From contig CM056559.1 in assembly GCA_029721515.1 (NCBI GenBank), positions 24,706,065 to 24,770,064 of the forward strand: a stretch of DNA of 64,000 nt. Reading direction: 5' to 3'. Made by a program: the position numbers and the translations under genes. The notes under the pieces are model-generated. The model was given only the letters and a program-made list of their open reading frames with translations. It ran no database searches and was not told the origin of the DNA. Of this stretch, positions 24,593-39,100 are shown one piece after another. The stretch's first letter is position 1, and the number at the start of each line of letters is the position of its first letter. This DNA is from Synanceia verrucosa. Its lineage: Eukaryota > Chordata > Actinopteri > Perciformes > Synanceiidae.

Positions 24593-26300
24593 TTTCTGAT
24601 CCCACTTCTCATTAGAGGGTCTTATTTTCACTCAGAGACACTGGACACACCCATGGTGTTTCTAACCCATGGAGGTCAAACTGGGTGTTTCCACACACAC
24701 CTGAGTCCATCACCAGCTGATGTCCATCACATAATAATGAATGCATGTGCAGCAGCTCCAGAGGCTGGATAAGGTGTGGACTCCATCCATATGCACAGTT
24801 TGCATTGGTCTTCACTCATGCACAGCACTGCTCCCACTTACTTGCATAATTCATGACACCATTATTTTTTGTGCTGGATGAAGGGCGTTCCTGGTGTTTT
24901 GGTATTCACAGGAAAACTACAGAGTGTCTATGGGATGCTTTATATAGCACTCAATCAGAGGCAGTTTAATCTGATATAGAGCTACAGCAATCAATCCATT
25001 AAATTAATCACCTGTTTTTATAATCAGTTAATTGGTTTGAGTAATTTTCAAGAAAAGAAAGTAAAAATTCTCAGATTCCAGCTTGTTAAATTTGATTATT
25101 TTCTGGGTTCTTTACTCCTCTGTGACAGAAACTGAATATAATTTTGTGGAGAAAATAATACATTTCAGGATGTTTCAGGATAAGCTTTGGGAAAAACTGA
25201 TTGCCATTGCCGTTTTTCATGATTATGTGACATGTCATAGACCATATAAGTTGCAGGTGAATCAAGAAAATAATCCACAGATTAATCAACGATGAAAATA
25301 ACCGTTATTATCTAGTAAACACGCCAGAATTTTATCGTCTTAGGTACTTGGACTGTTGGAGAGGATCCATTTCTGACAGAGTTAAATCTGTCACGACCAC
25401 ATCTCCAGTAAAGACAGCAGCACTTATTTGCTGTTCTAGTTGATATATGCTGTTTGTTTGTATCCTCCAGACATGACAATAATGACTTTTGAAGGGATTT
25501 CGAACCTGTTTGGTTTCAGTAGATGGATGACTCAGGAAGATGTGAGGCTGTTTTCTTTGTTACAACCTCTATAAATGGACTAATGGGCCTTAAAAAGCAG
25601 TGTGCTGACTGTTGCTTTTTAACTTGTTTTGCTTGTCCACTGCGCATTACTGTAAATGCTTCTGCATAGTAATTGGGGCTCCAGTGTTGAGGGCAGCCAG
25701 TGCTGTCAAAGTCAGTGAAGCTCCTATTGTATGCCACATGAAGAAATGAACATCACTCTTGACATTCACATCGCTCCAGTGTCAGCTGAGGGACAAAATC
25801 ATACCAGGTTGACATTTAAAATTTAGCTGGAAAAAAACAGTGACATTATCTGTCTCTACATTTTTCAGAAATGTGGTGTGCTGTGTTCACGGTAGTAATT
25901 CACCCACATTTCTTCCTTTACTAGTTTCATGCATGTTGCTGCTGATGGAGCGTAGAGGATTTATTTGTCACTGCATAGACAGTTGTGGACTCTATTTTCC
26001 TTTTAAGTCGAGTATTGATTCTGTGTCCCAGACATTCTGCTTTGCTCTGTTTATATAACTTTGACTGTACTTATGTGTGTTTGTGATGTGCCCTTAAATA
26101 GCAATACATGCAGTATCCTGTGGGGTTTTGGCTTCACACACAAAAAGAAACCCATCTATAAGATCTACCCGAGGCTGTGCAGACTCATCTGTTAGGAGGG
26201 AAAGTGCTGGGGTTTGTGTACAGGCAGAAAAAGTAAAAGCAATGCTCATTTGGCAAAGTGTTAAGATTAGCCGATCCTGTCTCTGTGGACAAGTTTAGCG

Positions 26301-26345
26301 TTAGATAGATATAGATACTTTATTCATCTCGCAGAGAAATTGGCA
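26301..26345. repeat. Fragment of a common teleost repeat
   Basis: The segment 'tagatactttattcatctcg' followed by 'agagaaattgg' matches the pattern 'agatactttattgatcccgagggaaatt' found throughout teleost genomes. Too short to classify; recognised from memory. Confidence 0.4.
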
Positions 26346-28335
26346 GTTCATGAAATTTATGTGAGGACCCGAGCCTCTTTGGTTTGTGGCAAATTGTCAT
26401 GAAATGGGAGCCCACAGTCAAAGTCAGGGATAATGTATACAGGTTTCTCTGCCTGGTTCCTAAGGTGGATTGCTTGCTATTAATTTAAACTTCAGAGAAA
26501 CACAGGAGGCTTTGGTTCACTGTCTTTGCTAGTTTGCAACTTGAGCTCTTTTCAGAGTCCAACAGGAGGTTATTTTGTTAAAGCTGAGGCTTGGCTTTGG
26601 GGAAAAAAAGGGCAAAAATACCCGTTTGACTAGATAAAAAGGCTGCTTGTTTTTCTTTTATTCTTGGAAATAATCTCACAATTTCAGACCTGGAACAGAG
26701 TCACAACATTGACACTGATTTGCTGACAAAAGATTTTTTTTTTTTTTTTTTGTAAATTCATAATCAGACATTTAAGTTTTTCTTGTTGTCAGTGGATCTC
26801 TGCATCCGATGTGCATGTATATTTTTTATAATTTTTAATACAGTTCTTCTTCTTATAATTGATGCAGTAAATAGTAATACTTTTTTCTGGTCCTGCTTTC
26901 TGGTCTCAGACAGTAGAGGACAGGACTCTGCGTGATGTCAACACACAGATGGTGGTGAAGCCCTCATGTAGACGTACAGATGGCACCTTGATAAAACATG
27001 CCAGACCCCCCACAGCAGTCAGAATGGAGTTGTCCCTTTGCCACACACACTGTACAACAATGGTGTCTCTGCATGCCATGGATGTCTTAGTCAGCTGTTT
27101 GCTGTCCAGGCCACAGTATGACCAAACCAGAGTACTTTCTCTCAGCCTTAACAGGCAGACAGGCCAGGAGGTGTCCAGCTGTAACTGCCTGTGTCCTTGC
27201 TTTATGTGGTTTAAGCCTCCCAGCAGAAAGCAGGGGACATTAATTTAGGAAGCACTGCTCCTGGTTGAAACAGTGACATGTAGAAAGTAGAACGTTTTCC
27301 GCCCAGCAGCACCACAGTCATTTATATCCCATCCAAAGAGTTCAGTCACTGATTTCACTGATTATTTTACAGCCTAAAACTAGTCCTAACTGGAAAATCT
27401 GAATGTTCTTTGCCTCCATGAAATGATTATCTATACAGTGATGGAGTCCTACAGTGTTTTTCACTGGACGGGGGCCTCACAGCCCGTCTCTGTTCACTGG
27501 CATTTTATGGCAAAAGTAGCTGTGAAAGCAGAAACATTTGTTGAATAAAATACTGCAGGTTCAACTGTAAGGGAGCACTGTAAAAAAATAACATATAAAA
27601 ATAATTGAGAAGCATTATAAAGAGGCTACAAACCTTCTCTGCAAGGCCATGTTTTCATCTATCATTACCAAATTCATGGAACATTTTATGAACTGTTTGA
27701 ATTAACAATTACATGCTTGGATAGCTGGAACAGGCTGCGACTGTAAATTGAAGCTACTAATATGGCAGACAAACTGGGCACGGACGCTCAAAGCTTTGTT
27801 CTCTTTTACTATCAAAGCTTTAATAATCAGAGAGAAGGAATATCCACTCCAGATGAAAGTGAGATTATAAACGCTTCATGAGGCTTAAATACAGGATCCA
27901 GATGTCTTACACCTGCTGCTGGTTACAACACCAGCACACCCAAGTGCCCGTCTTCTTAAAATACCTTCTGTTACTCTGCCCTTTTGTTATATATATTTGT
28001 TATTTAATGTTTTTTTCCCCCATTTTTAGCATTGCTAGTGGCATTTCTCTATGGGTGTGTGATGTCATCAGAGTATTTAACTGTATTTTCTGGACTCTTG
28101 TCAGCTTGAAAAGGTGTGTGGGCAGCATGGACGCAGATTTTTAGCTCCAGTCCTCTCGTACATGTCCATCTTGTCAGTTTTTCGTAGCATGGCAGTCTGC
28201 TTCCAGACATCTGAAATCACAGGCTGTGCTAAAGGTGATGAGGAAAGTGTGGTTCACTTAAACATTAAGCCGAGAAGAGTCAGTGTCATCTTAAGGTGAT
28301 AATTATTCAAACCCACACAGCATCAGCTGCCTAAA

Positions 28336-28440
28336 CAGTGGCATGGTGGATCAGAGGTCAGCTTAGCCACCTCACAGCACGAAGGTGTTGGGTTCAAAAC
28401 CCACAGAGTTGATTTAGGCCTTTCTTTGTACCTTTTCCTT
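28336..28440 (+). repeat. Degraded tRNA-derived SINE-like element
   Basis: The order 'cagtggcatggtggatcag', 'cctcacagcacgaaggtgt', 'gggttcaaaaccca' then 'ggcctttcttt' follows a common fish tRNA-related repeat. The 28390-28400 segment resembles an RNA polymerase III B box (GGTTCAAAAC). Box A is poorly preserved, so it is an old inactive copy rather than a tRNA gene. Confidence 0.5.
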
Positions 28441-30536
28441 GGGTGGTCCTCTTTGTCCACAGCGTACTCCAAAAAAAGGAATTCTCTGGCCTTGACTTCA
28501 TGTCGACTAAATCTAATAAATATGGCTCAAACTGCATATTCCTACTTTCAGACTATGCTGGGGGGAGTCCGCAGGGGAGAGAAACACCTAAATGACCAAC
28601 TCCTCCATCTACAAAGCTAATAATGTGGTTTTACTGTCCACTGCATCCTCATTTCTCTGTAAAGCAGCGTCCCTGCAGCTCACTTCTCCATCAAACCTTC
28701 CTTCAGTCCATGAAGGCTTCATAGAGATTATTTTTACCTCCCAGATAAAAAATGAGAGTAATATCTCCACATGTCTCTTCTTGACCTACTTGTACCTCTG
28801 TTGTTTCGTCCACACTGAAATGAGTGGGTGGATCTTTCTCTGCTCCCAGTCATTTATTTCATTTTCTTTAGCTCTAGTAATGGAAATGAGTGACAGTAAT
28901 GGCGCCGTCTCTTCCTGCTGTCAATGTTCTAATTTGAAGATGCTGATGGATTGTGATTAGATGCATTTTTTTCCTCAGATTATCTCTGACCCATATTTTT
29001 CTCAGATTGATGAGCTGTCAGTTTGATTAGCAAAGTGTCAGATGTTTTTTTTTTTTTTTTTCTATTCTACCATGGTCCTCCCGCCAGCTTAACAGTTGTT
29101 CTTCACTATTCTGTGGTTGACTGATTTGTTTTCTAAAGCTTTCTTAAAGTCACAGAATACATTTAGTCAAGATTATTGATACAAATGATGGATCTGTCAG
29201 AGTTTCAGAGTCGATAATCATTAAAGGAAAATCATGATCACCGGAAGCACATTACTTTGAGCATCAATGTTACTGAATATTTATCGTGCCTCATGTATTG
29301 CAAGCTTAGAAATGAAATAGATTTTTTTTCTCATGAATATTCGAGGAAAACTCTTAAGGTCACAAAGCAGACTTCAAAAGAGTAGAGCTCACAGTTAAGA
29401 GATGTTCTTTGCATCATCATGACTACAGCCACCTACTTATGTAAATCAGACTATAATACTGATTATTTGCCGATACCAAGTACGACTCACTGTTTGTGCA
29501 AATAACTAATACAGTAAAAAATGTGCCTGTTCAATCTCACCTTGTTAAATCCAGCTAACATGCTGACACAAACAAAAATCCTAGCATGCAGTGTTGAAAA
29601 TGAAGACCTTGGGAATCATTTTCCTGACACCTGCTTTTTCTAATTGCTTGTTTAGTCGTGATGCGCTTTATTTTGCATCATCTGTGCCTGTTAACTTGCT
29701 TTTTGCTTACCTGCTGCTACCTAATCAGTTTATCTTCCAGTACTGTGTGAAGGCAGGCTGCTAATTACAACACCCTCTTACTTAACAAAGAGGGACCAGT
29801 GGCTGTGATTGATTCCACCATAAATCACTCATTAGTCTCCCAAAGTTATTAAGTGTTCAGCTCATCCTCACACCAGATGCCTGCATAGTGAGGATACTGG
29901 TTAACGATATGATTTTCTCATGAATTTATATATATTTTTTTTTTTTTTTTTTAAGAATGAGTTGAAGACAAATTCTGACAGAAAACATTCCTTTAATTAT
30001 TAATCAGGCAAAAAAAAATATTTTACACGTTATGTTTTCTCTCATCTTTAACAAATTAAAGAGAATCCCAAGCCAAACCGCTGCCACACCCCCGATTTGA
30101 AACTGGTCGATTTCAAAATCACTCGTCGCCATGTCTCTGGTTCTGTCTGAATACCTGATGTCAAACAGGAAGTGACATATGATATTCACTGCGTGCACAT
30201 GGACAAGCTTAATCGTATAATAAAGGCATCAAAAACATATTGAATTCATGTGCACAAGCTAAGGATCGTATCGGGACTGCATTTGTGAATCCGATAGTAA
30301 CCCCTGGCTTGAGCCGTTCTTAATCTGCTTCGTGCCTCTTGTGAACGGAATCGTATCGTATTCACGTCCTGCTCGAGAATGTCCGCAAAAGTCAAACGAT
30401 ACCATGGCTTAGAAGAAATCAATAACTCACTTTTGGACAGACGAGGAGACGGAGTTTATTTGTTGTTGTTGTTGTTGTTGTTGTTAAGTAGCTGTCAACC
30501 GGAAGTAGTTCTACCACCACTTGTTGAAAGGGCTAC

Positions 30537-30552
30537 AGCGCCACCTAGTGTG
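30537..30552 (-). promoter_or_regulatory. Candidate CTCF-type motif
   Basis: The minus strand reads CACACTAGGTGGCGCT, near the consensus CCASYAGRKGGC with one mismatch at the second C. Located in gdpd5 intron 1. Sequence match only. Confidence 0.3.
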
Positions 30553-33500
30553 ATGGAGTCAGCCAGGTCGCTGAGCATTATCTGATGTAAACAAACTCCA
30601 TGTGCACGTGGATTTTGGGACAGACCACCTGCCGAGTTGCAACATCGGCTTTGGTGAAATCCAGCACGATCCTACCATGTGACTGCACTGAGTGATCAAG
30701 TGAATTCAAAGGTTGATTAGGCTCTCCGCTGTTTAAAACTGGCACTGCGATTCATTTTTCATCTCAGCTGTTTTGAATCGTCACAAATTTGTATTGATTT
30801 TAACCTGTCGATACGATGCGTTGATACGTCCCCAGTAGATTTATAATTCTAATTAAACAAACTTTAATCAGGCTGTGAGTAATGTTCTCCCCCTGTCGAC
30901 CCATGACTGAAAGGTTTGGAGGTTATGATGTTTTCATCACTATCTAAGTGACACAGCTGACTGGACAGTTAAAGAGTGGTTTGTGGTGGGCCTTAATGTC
31001 AATGAACCGGGGCTGTGGGCTGGAGGCTGTGGACATTAATTCTTTGCCTTCCACCACACTGACTCATGGGAGTGATTTATACATGAGGGTTTGGTTAGAA
31101 TTATGATCATAACTTGTGTTGAGCTGATAATATTTATGGTTGCATGCAGGATTAGATGGAAACATGCCAAACATTGCTTTGGTTGGGTGTTGCAGAGTCA
31201 GAACAGTAAACACATTACAACAAAAAAATCACTTAATATTTCACTGCATTGTTAACTCATTGAGTGGCAGCCCTTTTATGACACTGGAAGTGGCTGTTTT
31301 TGCCCATTTTGAGTCATATTTCAAGACCCACTGAATATTTTGTAGTATGACTCTGAAAACAGTGAATAGCTCAAATGAAAGAAGAGACTCTCTATTTCAT
31401 CATGAAAAAAATGTTTGTTTTTACCTTGTTCCATTCTTGTTTTATCAGAGGTAGAGTAAAGGACACTTTCACCAAAATCACCACTTTTTCTCCAGATTCT
31501 GTTTGTTTTACTCTCTAATCTTGATCGTCTCCACTTCCTGTTTTGATCTCTGTGGTGTATACCGTCTCTTTATGCTCTGACTACATCTCCCAGGAGCCCC
31601 ACAATTATTCACAGGCTGTGGGAGACCATGATCAGCTGAAAATCACTTCGACGTGTATACACCTTTATGGTTCTCAGTGAGATAAAGTTTTGCAACACTT
31701 AAAGGTCACCAAAAGTTTGTTCTGTGCTCCTTTCCTGAGCTTGTAGCTGTAGCTGTGCCCGTCAATCAGGCAGAGGAAACTGAATGAAACCAAGGCTTTG
31801 AGGGTCTCTGATGTCATTTAGCTGTGTGAGAAAGATATGAACTAAGCAGAAAAGCTTTTTTTAATTAAGTGCTGCGACTCCTGCTGGGCTTTAATGTTCG
31901 CTCTGCTTCTGTTTTAGACAGGCTAGACCTCATTGTTTCTGTGATTCACATCTCTCCCTTGTGAACAAACTTAATTTAACAGAAATATTAAGTGACCTTA
32001 GTTTCACTTTGTTTTACCTGAGCCTTTGAAGGAGTTATATTTTGTACAGTGTGCACAGTCATACACACAACATGTTGTCTGCCAGTTGGGACACGTCCCC
32101 AGATTTTTTGTTTCCCAGGAAACTTACCTGACTTTGTCACACGAAAAGATGACTTAAAGAAAGCCGTGAGAAGCTTATCCTGCTTTAGTGTGTGTCTATC
32201 ATTGTTATCACCTCTGTTTACAAAGCTGCTGATCCACTTTTATTCATCTGTAGCCTTTCAGCATTGATGAAGAGAAAGGCTGTCTTTTTTTGGGGCGGGA
32301 TGCTTTGATCAGAGATTTCCCAGAGGCCGGTTCATAAACGCCAGTATTTATACTGTTGTAAACACCGCATGTTTTGCTTATAGAGAGGAAGAGGTGAGTA
32401 ACAGGAGCTAAGAGTATTACTTGGAAGGCAAAGGATCCATCATGGCTTAATTTTAGATGTTGCCAAGACTCTTTATATTTTCTACAGGGAGAGCCAGCTT
32501 CAACAGCTCTAATGTAATGACGCCATCATTGCTTGTTATTACAGGATTTATCATCCATATGTCACTAGTTTGCTCCACAGGTATCTTCTAGCCTGGTCTC
32601 CATGGTGCTTCTTGGACTCCATTGCTCATCTCAATAAGAACATCAGACGTGGCAGAGATGAGGAAAAGATTAAGAAGTTTGCAGAAGACCAAATAGATTT
32701 CTTAAGATATTTATGTGTTGCATTGAAGCTATTTTGTTAAATATTTACTTAAGTGACTGTAAGTATAACCGAGGTTTTCACATCTAAACTTCTGTCGTTG
32801 TCTCATGCAAATGTATGTTTTGTTGCGTTTGCTGCTCTGAAGAGTCTTTGAAGGACAAAGTAAATTTCTTTTGCCGTTGTTGGAGGAAAATACTGAGAAA
32901 GGTGAACTGAAACTGCAGCAGCCGCTGGCTGTTGTTCTGTTAACAAACACAGCTCAATAAACACACTTGTTGGTTCAACTGTATGGCATTAAGAACATAA
33001 GCCAAAAGCTTCATAGCTTGAGGAAACATTAACATGCAGCTGTGTTTGGCTGACGTTATGCTGGTTAAGAGCGCTTTTTTTTGTCCCCTTTTTGGTAAAC
33101 TGATTATTTTTGAAGTCTATGGTGGTCGGTCGGTCGGTCTCAGGTCCCATCGATCTCTGTTGCTTGGCCTCTCCCTCACTTCCCTGGTCAGGAGAAGACA
33201 GTTTTCTGCTGGGAAACTGCTGAAGCATTTCCTCCCCTGCAGACTGTTTTCCCCTCGCTGTGCCTTTGATTGGAGGAAATGAGGCAGCAGAAAAGGGGAT
33301 GACAACAGCCATTTAGGGGGTTTTCATTCAACTCTCATATGTTCTTGTGACAGACGATTAAACGAGAGAAGCTGTTTCACTTGTCGATTACACCTGTTCA
33401 GTCTATTCAGGATGAAGCAGTGTAGCTGACAGGATCTGAAATAGTGTTATTTTTGAAGTCTTCATTAGAAATTTGAATGTGAATATCAGCATGTGGAGCG

Positions 33501-34502
33501 TGGCTCTGTTGTGTCAGTGCAGCCCACATGGCGGTCACGTTTCTAAATGCACTCAAATGGATGAATATAATTTTCTTCAAGCACAGAACATTACTGCTCG
33601 TGCTGTATTTAACTTGGCTTTGCCAGTTCATTGCAGTTTATTCAAGATTTAATTGTCTCCACTGACTGCTCCAAATTCAGCTGATGAGTTTCTGCTGATA
33701 AAAGGATTAATTGCGGCGCTTTTCCTTCTGTCTTTATGCAGCTCGAATGAAGGTTGGGGTATAGGCTTTTAACTAGGAAGTAAAAAATGGATGAGTCTGC
33801 CATCTCAAGGTGACAAATCTGTGGCCTCAGTGCTGCTCTGCCTCATTATGATAATATTCCACATCAGATGGTTGGAATTAAATCTCTGTTTGATGTTCAG
33901 CTGAAGTAGCAGAGGTTTTATGTTTGTGTGATATCCCTGAATGGAAGCTTGAAGAGGTAAACATGTTGCGACATAAACCACATGAGCCGTAACAACACGG
34001 AGGTGTTGCTGTGGATACAGGGTTGAACGTTAGAATTTGTCAACAAGTGTCAACTTGACGTGCAGAAAGTGGTTGTTACTTTGCTGTGATGAACACACCA
34101 TCCAAGCTGTTACTGTGTCAGCAGCTTTTCTGTGTTCGGCTCGGTCGGCATGCCCAGACACATTTCCAGATTTGCCTTTTATGTTCGGAGCTGCTTGCTC
34201 ATACGCAGCCGTCAATCACAGGAAGTTCAGGCCTGCCAATATTAACTCTTTGAGTGCCATTGACATAATATGACATCATTCAAAATCTGACGCTTGCAGC
34301 TGGTCTGCAGCAGCCTGTGAGCAATGTTGGGGCTTCTGTGATTTGTAGCAGGGACATAAAGAGTTAATATACAGTGCAAAACATTCTGTGTGTCTAGAAA
34401 TATGAAAGAAAAATGGGCAAAAACACTGGAACAAAACACTTTCGAGTAAAAAAAAAAAAAGTAAAATCAGTTTTTCCAATTAATATGTAGGTACAGTATA
34501 TT

Positions 34503-34504
34503 CA

Positions 34505-34579
<75 letters not shown>

Positions 34580-34904
34580 ATGTGTGTGTATATATATATA
34601 TATATATGTATACGTGTATACATATATACACGTATACACATATATATATATGTGTATATATGTATACACGTATACACATATATATATGTGTGTATACATA
34701 TATACACGTATATACATATATATATGTGTATACGTGTATACATATATACACATATATATGTATATATGTATACGTGTATACGTATATACATATATATATA
34801 TATATGTATGTATATATGTATATACGTATACACGTATACATATATACGTATATATGTATATACGTATGCGTATATACATATATACGTATATATGTATATA
34901 TGTG
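34503..34904. repeat. 402-bp perfect alternating pyrimidine-purine tract
   Basis: Base by base, pyrimidine and purine alternate without a single break from 34503 (c) to 34904 (g). The first part is (TA)n/(TG)n; from about 34607 it becomes a patchwork of GTATACGTGTATAC-like blocks and their reverse complements such as GTATACACGTATAC. Such sequence can adopt left-handed Z-DNA and cruciforms. It is open in several frames on both strands with only Tyr, Ile, His, Val, Cys, Met, Thr and Arg, which are artefacts and not genes. It lies in gdpd5 intron 1. Confidence 0.95.
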
Positions 34905-36151
34905 ATCAGTAGTGCTGACTCCAGTAAGATAAGGTGATTATTGATAACTCATTGGCTCGTTTTCAAAAGAAAAGTGCTTCTCTGCATCCATCCACTTGTG
35001 TTTGTTCTGCATCAGTCAGTGGGTGAACCACAGGGTTAACCAGCAGCGGTTTCACTGTTATTTAGTGTAACACTCATGATTTTGAAGCATTAGAGGACTT
35101 TTGCATGTCAAGACCCTTGTGGTCCTGCTGTGGTGGATGAGGTTCATTATACCCCCCGGGTCATGCCCGCCCCCCTCAGAGCAGATTTCCTAATAACAGG
35201 AAACATGGCCTCTGCAGCAGATGCTAATGAGCAGCTGCCCTGAGCCTGAGACAGCCTGATTACAGCAGGAACAGTGTAGTTATCATCACATGTACTGTGG
35301 CTGTGCCCCAGAGACATTTCTCTTTTCATGTTTGTTTGACCCTCATCAGCAGAGAGATGCCATGGATTACCCACACTTTACTGATGTTTTCATGTAGAAA
35401 AGATGCACTTTCAGCCCCACATTGATGAGAGGCAGGCAGCACAACAAGCTCCTAAACTTGTGACAATAGCCGACGCTGCTGTAATGTTGTTATAGCTGAT
35501 TAGCTGAGAGTCTCAGTCCTCCCATTCTGCTGCTGCTGATTCAGCATTAATCAGGCACAAACTTTTTTTAATAAAGTGTCATGGCTTGTATCATGTTTTC
35601 ATGCTTGCATGTTTATTTCCCAGCTGCCAGTTGCTGAAATGTCACCGTTACGCAACATCCTTGTTACACCTATTGGCCCTTTTTTTTTTTTTTTTTCTGG
35701 CCCTGACATAAAAGGGAGCGATGGGGGCCTGCATGCTGTCTTTTGACCCAGTTATGAAGTGACCATGTGATTTATTCACTGTAATTTAATGTGATGTTCA
35801 ATAGATGGTGGACTTACCAAGCCCTTTTCAATTTAATTTAGTCTTTTTTTTTTTTTCCTTGATCATATTGATGAAAGCGCCTAGCAGTCTCAGTTGTCAT
35901 TGAAAACGAGAGCTTGGAAACAAGGTCTTAATTTTCGGCTGGTTTTATGTCAAAGCATGGTGCCTCTCAGGTCAGCATGTTTTCCATCAAACTACCAGAT
36001 GTGCTACCCTGTAACCGTCCCATGGATTGTTCAGTGTGGTCTTTCTTTGGTCTCAACATTTTCTAATCATTTTTTTATTATTATTTTGTGGCAGGATACT
36101 TCGCAGTCAGTGGGATGTTAGAGCTCTGGAAGCAGGACTGACTAAAGGAGC

Positions 36152-39100
36152 ATGGTGAAACACCAACCCCTCCAGGTCTATGAGCGCCAGCCATGTTTGT
36201 CATGTATCACTGGGATCTACGGTTGCCGCTGGAAACGTTATCAGCGTTCCCATGATGACACCACCAAGGTAAGAGGGGAGGAAATCCCTTTTGGGGGTGA
36301 ACTACACCAGATTTACTCTTATTAATGCACCAGAATGACATCATTTGACTGACTGACTCACAGACTGGAACATTTTAAGTCTGAATTTTTCACATTTTTT
36401 CAGATTTGCTCAATTGGGGAGCCTATAGATAACCTTCTCCTTTATATTAAAAAAAAATCTGTATGGTTTGTAGAGGTGGGGAAAAATATCAATATGGTAT
36501 TATATCACAATACTTTTTTTATAATATCAATTTTTTTTGCCCTGCAATATATCACATTAACTCAATAACGTATTGCAATATGTATCGTATCATGAAGTCC
36601 TTGCCAATACCCACCCCTAATGGTTTGAGACTTGGCTACATGGGCTTGTTATCACCAGTAAGCAAAGCGTCATTGATTATTTCTCACAAGATAATTATAA
36701 GCTATACACACACTGTTTTTGTGTTGAAAACATCAGGTTTGCAGTGAGACCATGTCATTCTCTGTATTTATCCTATCAAGGTCATTTCAGTGATAACTGT
36801 ACAGTCCTGGAAGATCGATGCAGAATGATATCACTTTTCTGTTTTTTTAATAACATCCCATTTTAAGAAATTTAATACTATAGTTTTTTTTGTAATCAGT
36901 CACAGTTTTTCTGTGTGACCGCCTGGTACATTTTAACAAAAGCTGTGTGTATGAACAATTATGGCAGTCCTGCTTCAGAAAGGCAGTGTGTCTTTTTCGT
37001 TAATCTGAATAAGAAGATGGTAAATTATTGAAATAATTCTGTTTCTGAATGTGTCTTAGAGGAAAAACAGAACAGTGTGCTCTTATCCCTCATGGTCTCC
37101 AGATATCTTTGTCTTGATTTACAATGTACAATTATCTTAAACCAAATATGTCCTTGTTGGTTTTTCCATCATTCAGTAACCTTGAGCTTTCCACATAGAG
37201 ACTCACTTGACATTGCAGCACTCCATTGTTTCCAACAGTCTGTCATCTCCACGTTCTGCACAGTTTTTCATTACTTAAGTATCAATTTTTTTTCTGTATG
37301 TGGGTTCCCATTCATGTATGAGAGTTGCATATTTGCATCAGATTATTTTTAACCTTTGTATGGTCATAACAATCTGAATCAGTGTTTCATAATGTTAACA
37401 GATTTGTTACTAAACTTGACTATTAAGCCAAAGTTTGCAGTCTGAAAGGTCACATGTAACGCCCAACCAAAAATACGGCAGTGTTTTGTTTTTTTTTCGC
37501 CTAGTATTGGGGTAAGTAAGTAAGTAATACAGCCTGCACAAGACGAGCGATTCGTCCTGACCTTTCCCTTCTTATCTCCACTCCTTATTTAGGAAGGACA
37601 CAGATTATGTTGCTGCAACAAACTCACATAGCAGCTCCCCACGTGTGCATTCACACACCCTTCAGACTCTAGTGTGGATAATTTATTTATGCATATCATT
37701 CTGTAGACAAGAAGAAAGCTAGGACTCAGACAATAGATGGAAATATGTGGTGTGCATTAAAGCTGCAGAAGTAAACAAACAGATGCTGCTAACACAAGCA
37801 GGCATGAGTGGTTATATTTTGATAGCTCATATAAAAAGTGTTGCAGGGCTAAATAAAGAGATGTAGATTTTCCCCTCCTGTCGGCAGGAAACTGGACACC
37901 GTGTAGCTGTTTCCTGTTGCAAGTGGTTGTCTTTCAATCCTGCTGATAGGATAGTGCAGCGTCAGCATTCCTTGTCTACGGTGCTCATCCTTTGTTTTGA
38001 CCATGAGATGGGGGATAGCTCCTGTCTTGACCCCAGTGTAAGAATCACACAGCTAGGCTGCAGGCAATTTCTGTTCAGTTGATTCAGGAAGTGGACATTT
38101 TCCCCTCAACTCTCTTTGAATTACTTCAGATTGAGTCAAAATGATGTGTTGTCAAATAACTGTATTTATTTGAGTGTCTACCAGGAGCAGAGAGCTGTCA
38201 TTTCCAAGCATAGGTCAAGATGATGTCATTTAAAACTGCATCTTAACGCCCCCAGTAAACAAACTGTGACCAATCAAGGACAGGTATCAGCTACATGTAA
38301 CTGGACCTCAGCGAATCACAGAAGCGTGAGAGCTGAGAATCTCATGTTGAAATAATTGTGGACTCATTCATAATCTACCAGCGGATCATGCCATTTCTCC
38401 CCTTCTTCACCTTCGTTCACTGTAATGAGCCATTCAGCTTGAACGCCTCTTCCCAGTCAACTCGCTTCTGTCTGCATTCGAGGTGCTTTGTCAGAAGACG
38501 GCCCACGTCATGCAGTGCAAGCCGATCTGGCCTCTCAGTAATAATTGAAAGTATTTCCATTTAGCCAGTCTTTACCATTCAGTCACACAAAGGCTTAAAA
38601 ACAGAAGCAAAGCTGCTCTGCATTCATTGTTAGTGATCTTGTGGTCTTCAATAACCCTGGACTCTAATGGGGATCGATTCATTTGCTTTGGATCAGAAAA
38701 GATCAAACGAGTAGAACTCAAAACTGTTGGATGGATGTTAAGTTTTTGCACTGGTGACTCTTAGGTTAGGAGATTACAGTTTTCAGCTCATTTGTGTTTT
38801 TTTTTTTTTGTATTTTGTGTGCTTGGTCTCATCCTTGTCCCTCCAGCTGTCAGAATGAAAGGTCAGAAACTTCTGTGCAGCAGATGCGGTGATTGATGAT
38901 GAGGCCAAGGAAAACGTTTCCATGCAGGAAACGGTAATACCTAATTCAGATTTTAGCTTGTCAAGTAGCTGCCACATGTTATTAGAAGCAATCAATGAAA
39001 GCATGATTATTTCAACACATTATTATTTATCACTTTATCTTAAAAAGCAGAGAAGGTAGTTGTCCTTCATGATCTGACACTATATTCAGCATATTAATCA

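Larger units (their letters stand above)
24353..36094 (+). other. gdpd5: gdpd5 intron 1 (about 11.7 kb)
   Basis: No coding exon is recognised. The intron holds T-rich runs, two degraded repeats (about 26301 and 28336), a CTCF-like motif (30537), a (TTG)n tract at 30460-30485, a GGTC tetranucleotide run near 33122 and the long alternating pyrimidine/purine tract (34503-34904). Large first introns like this often contain enhancers, but none can be named from sequence alone. Confidence 0.5.

Noticed and set aside
33122..33139. GGTC tetranucleotide run
   Set aside because: A short simple repeat of four units or so with no further structure.
34467..34937. Several overlapping open frames of 117-143 codons on both strands
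   Set aside because: They lie in the alternating TA/TG/CG tract, which lacks stops in many frames and encodes only Tyr/Ile/His/Val/Cys/Thr strings.
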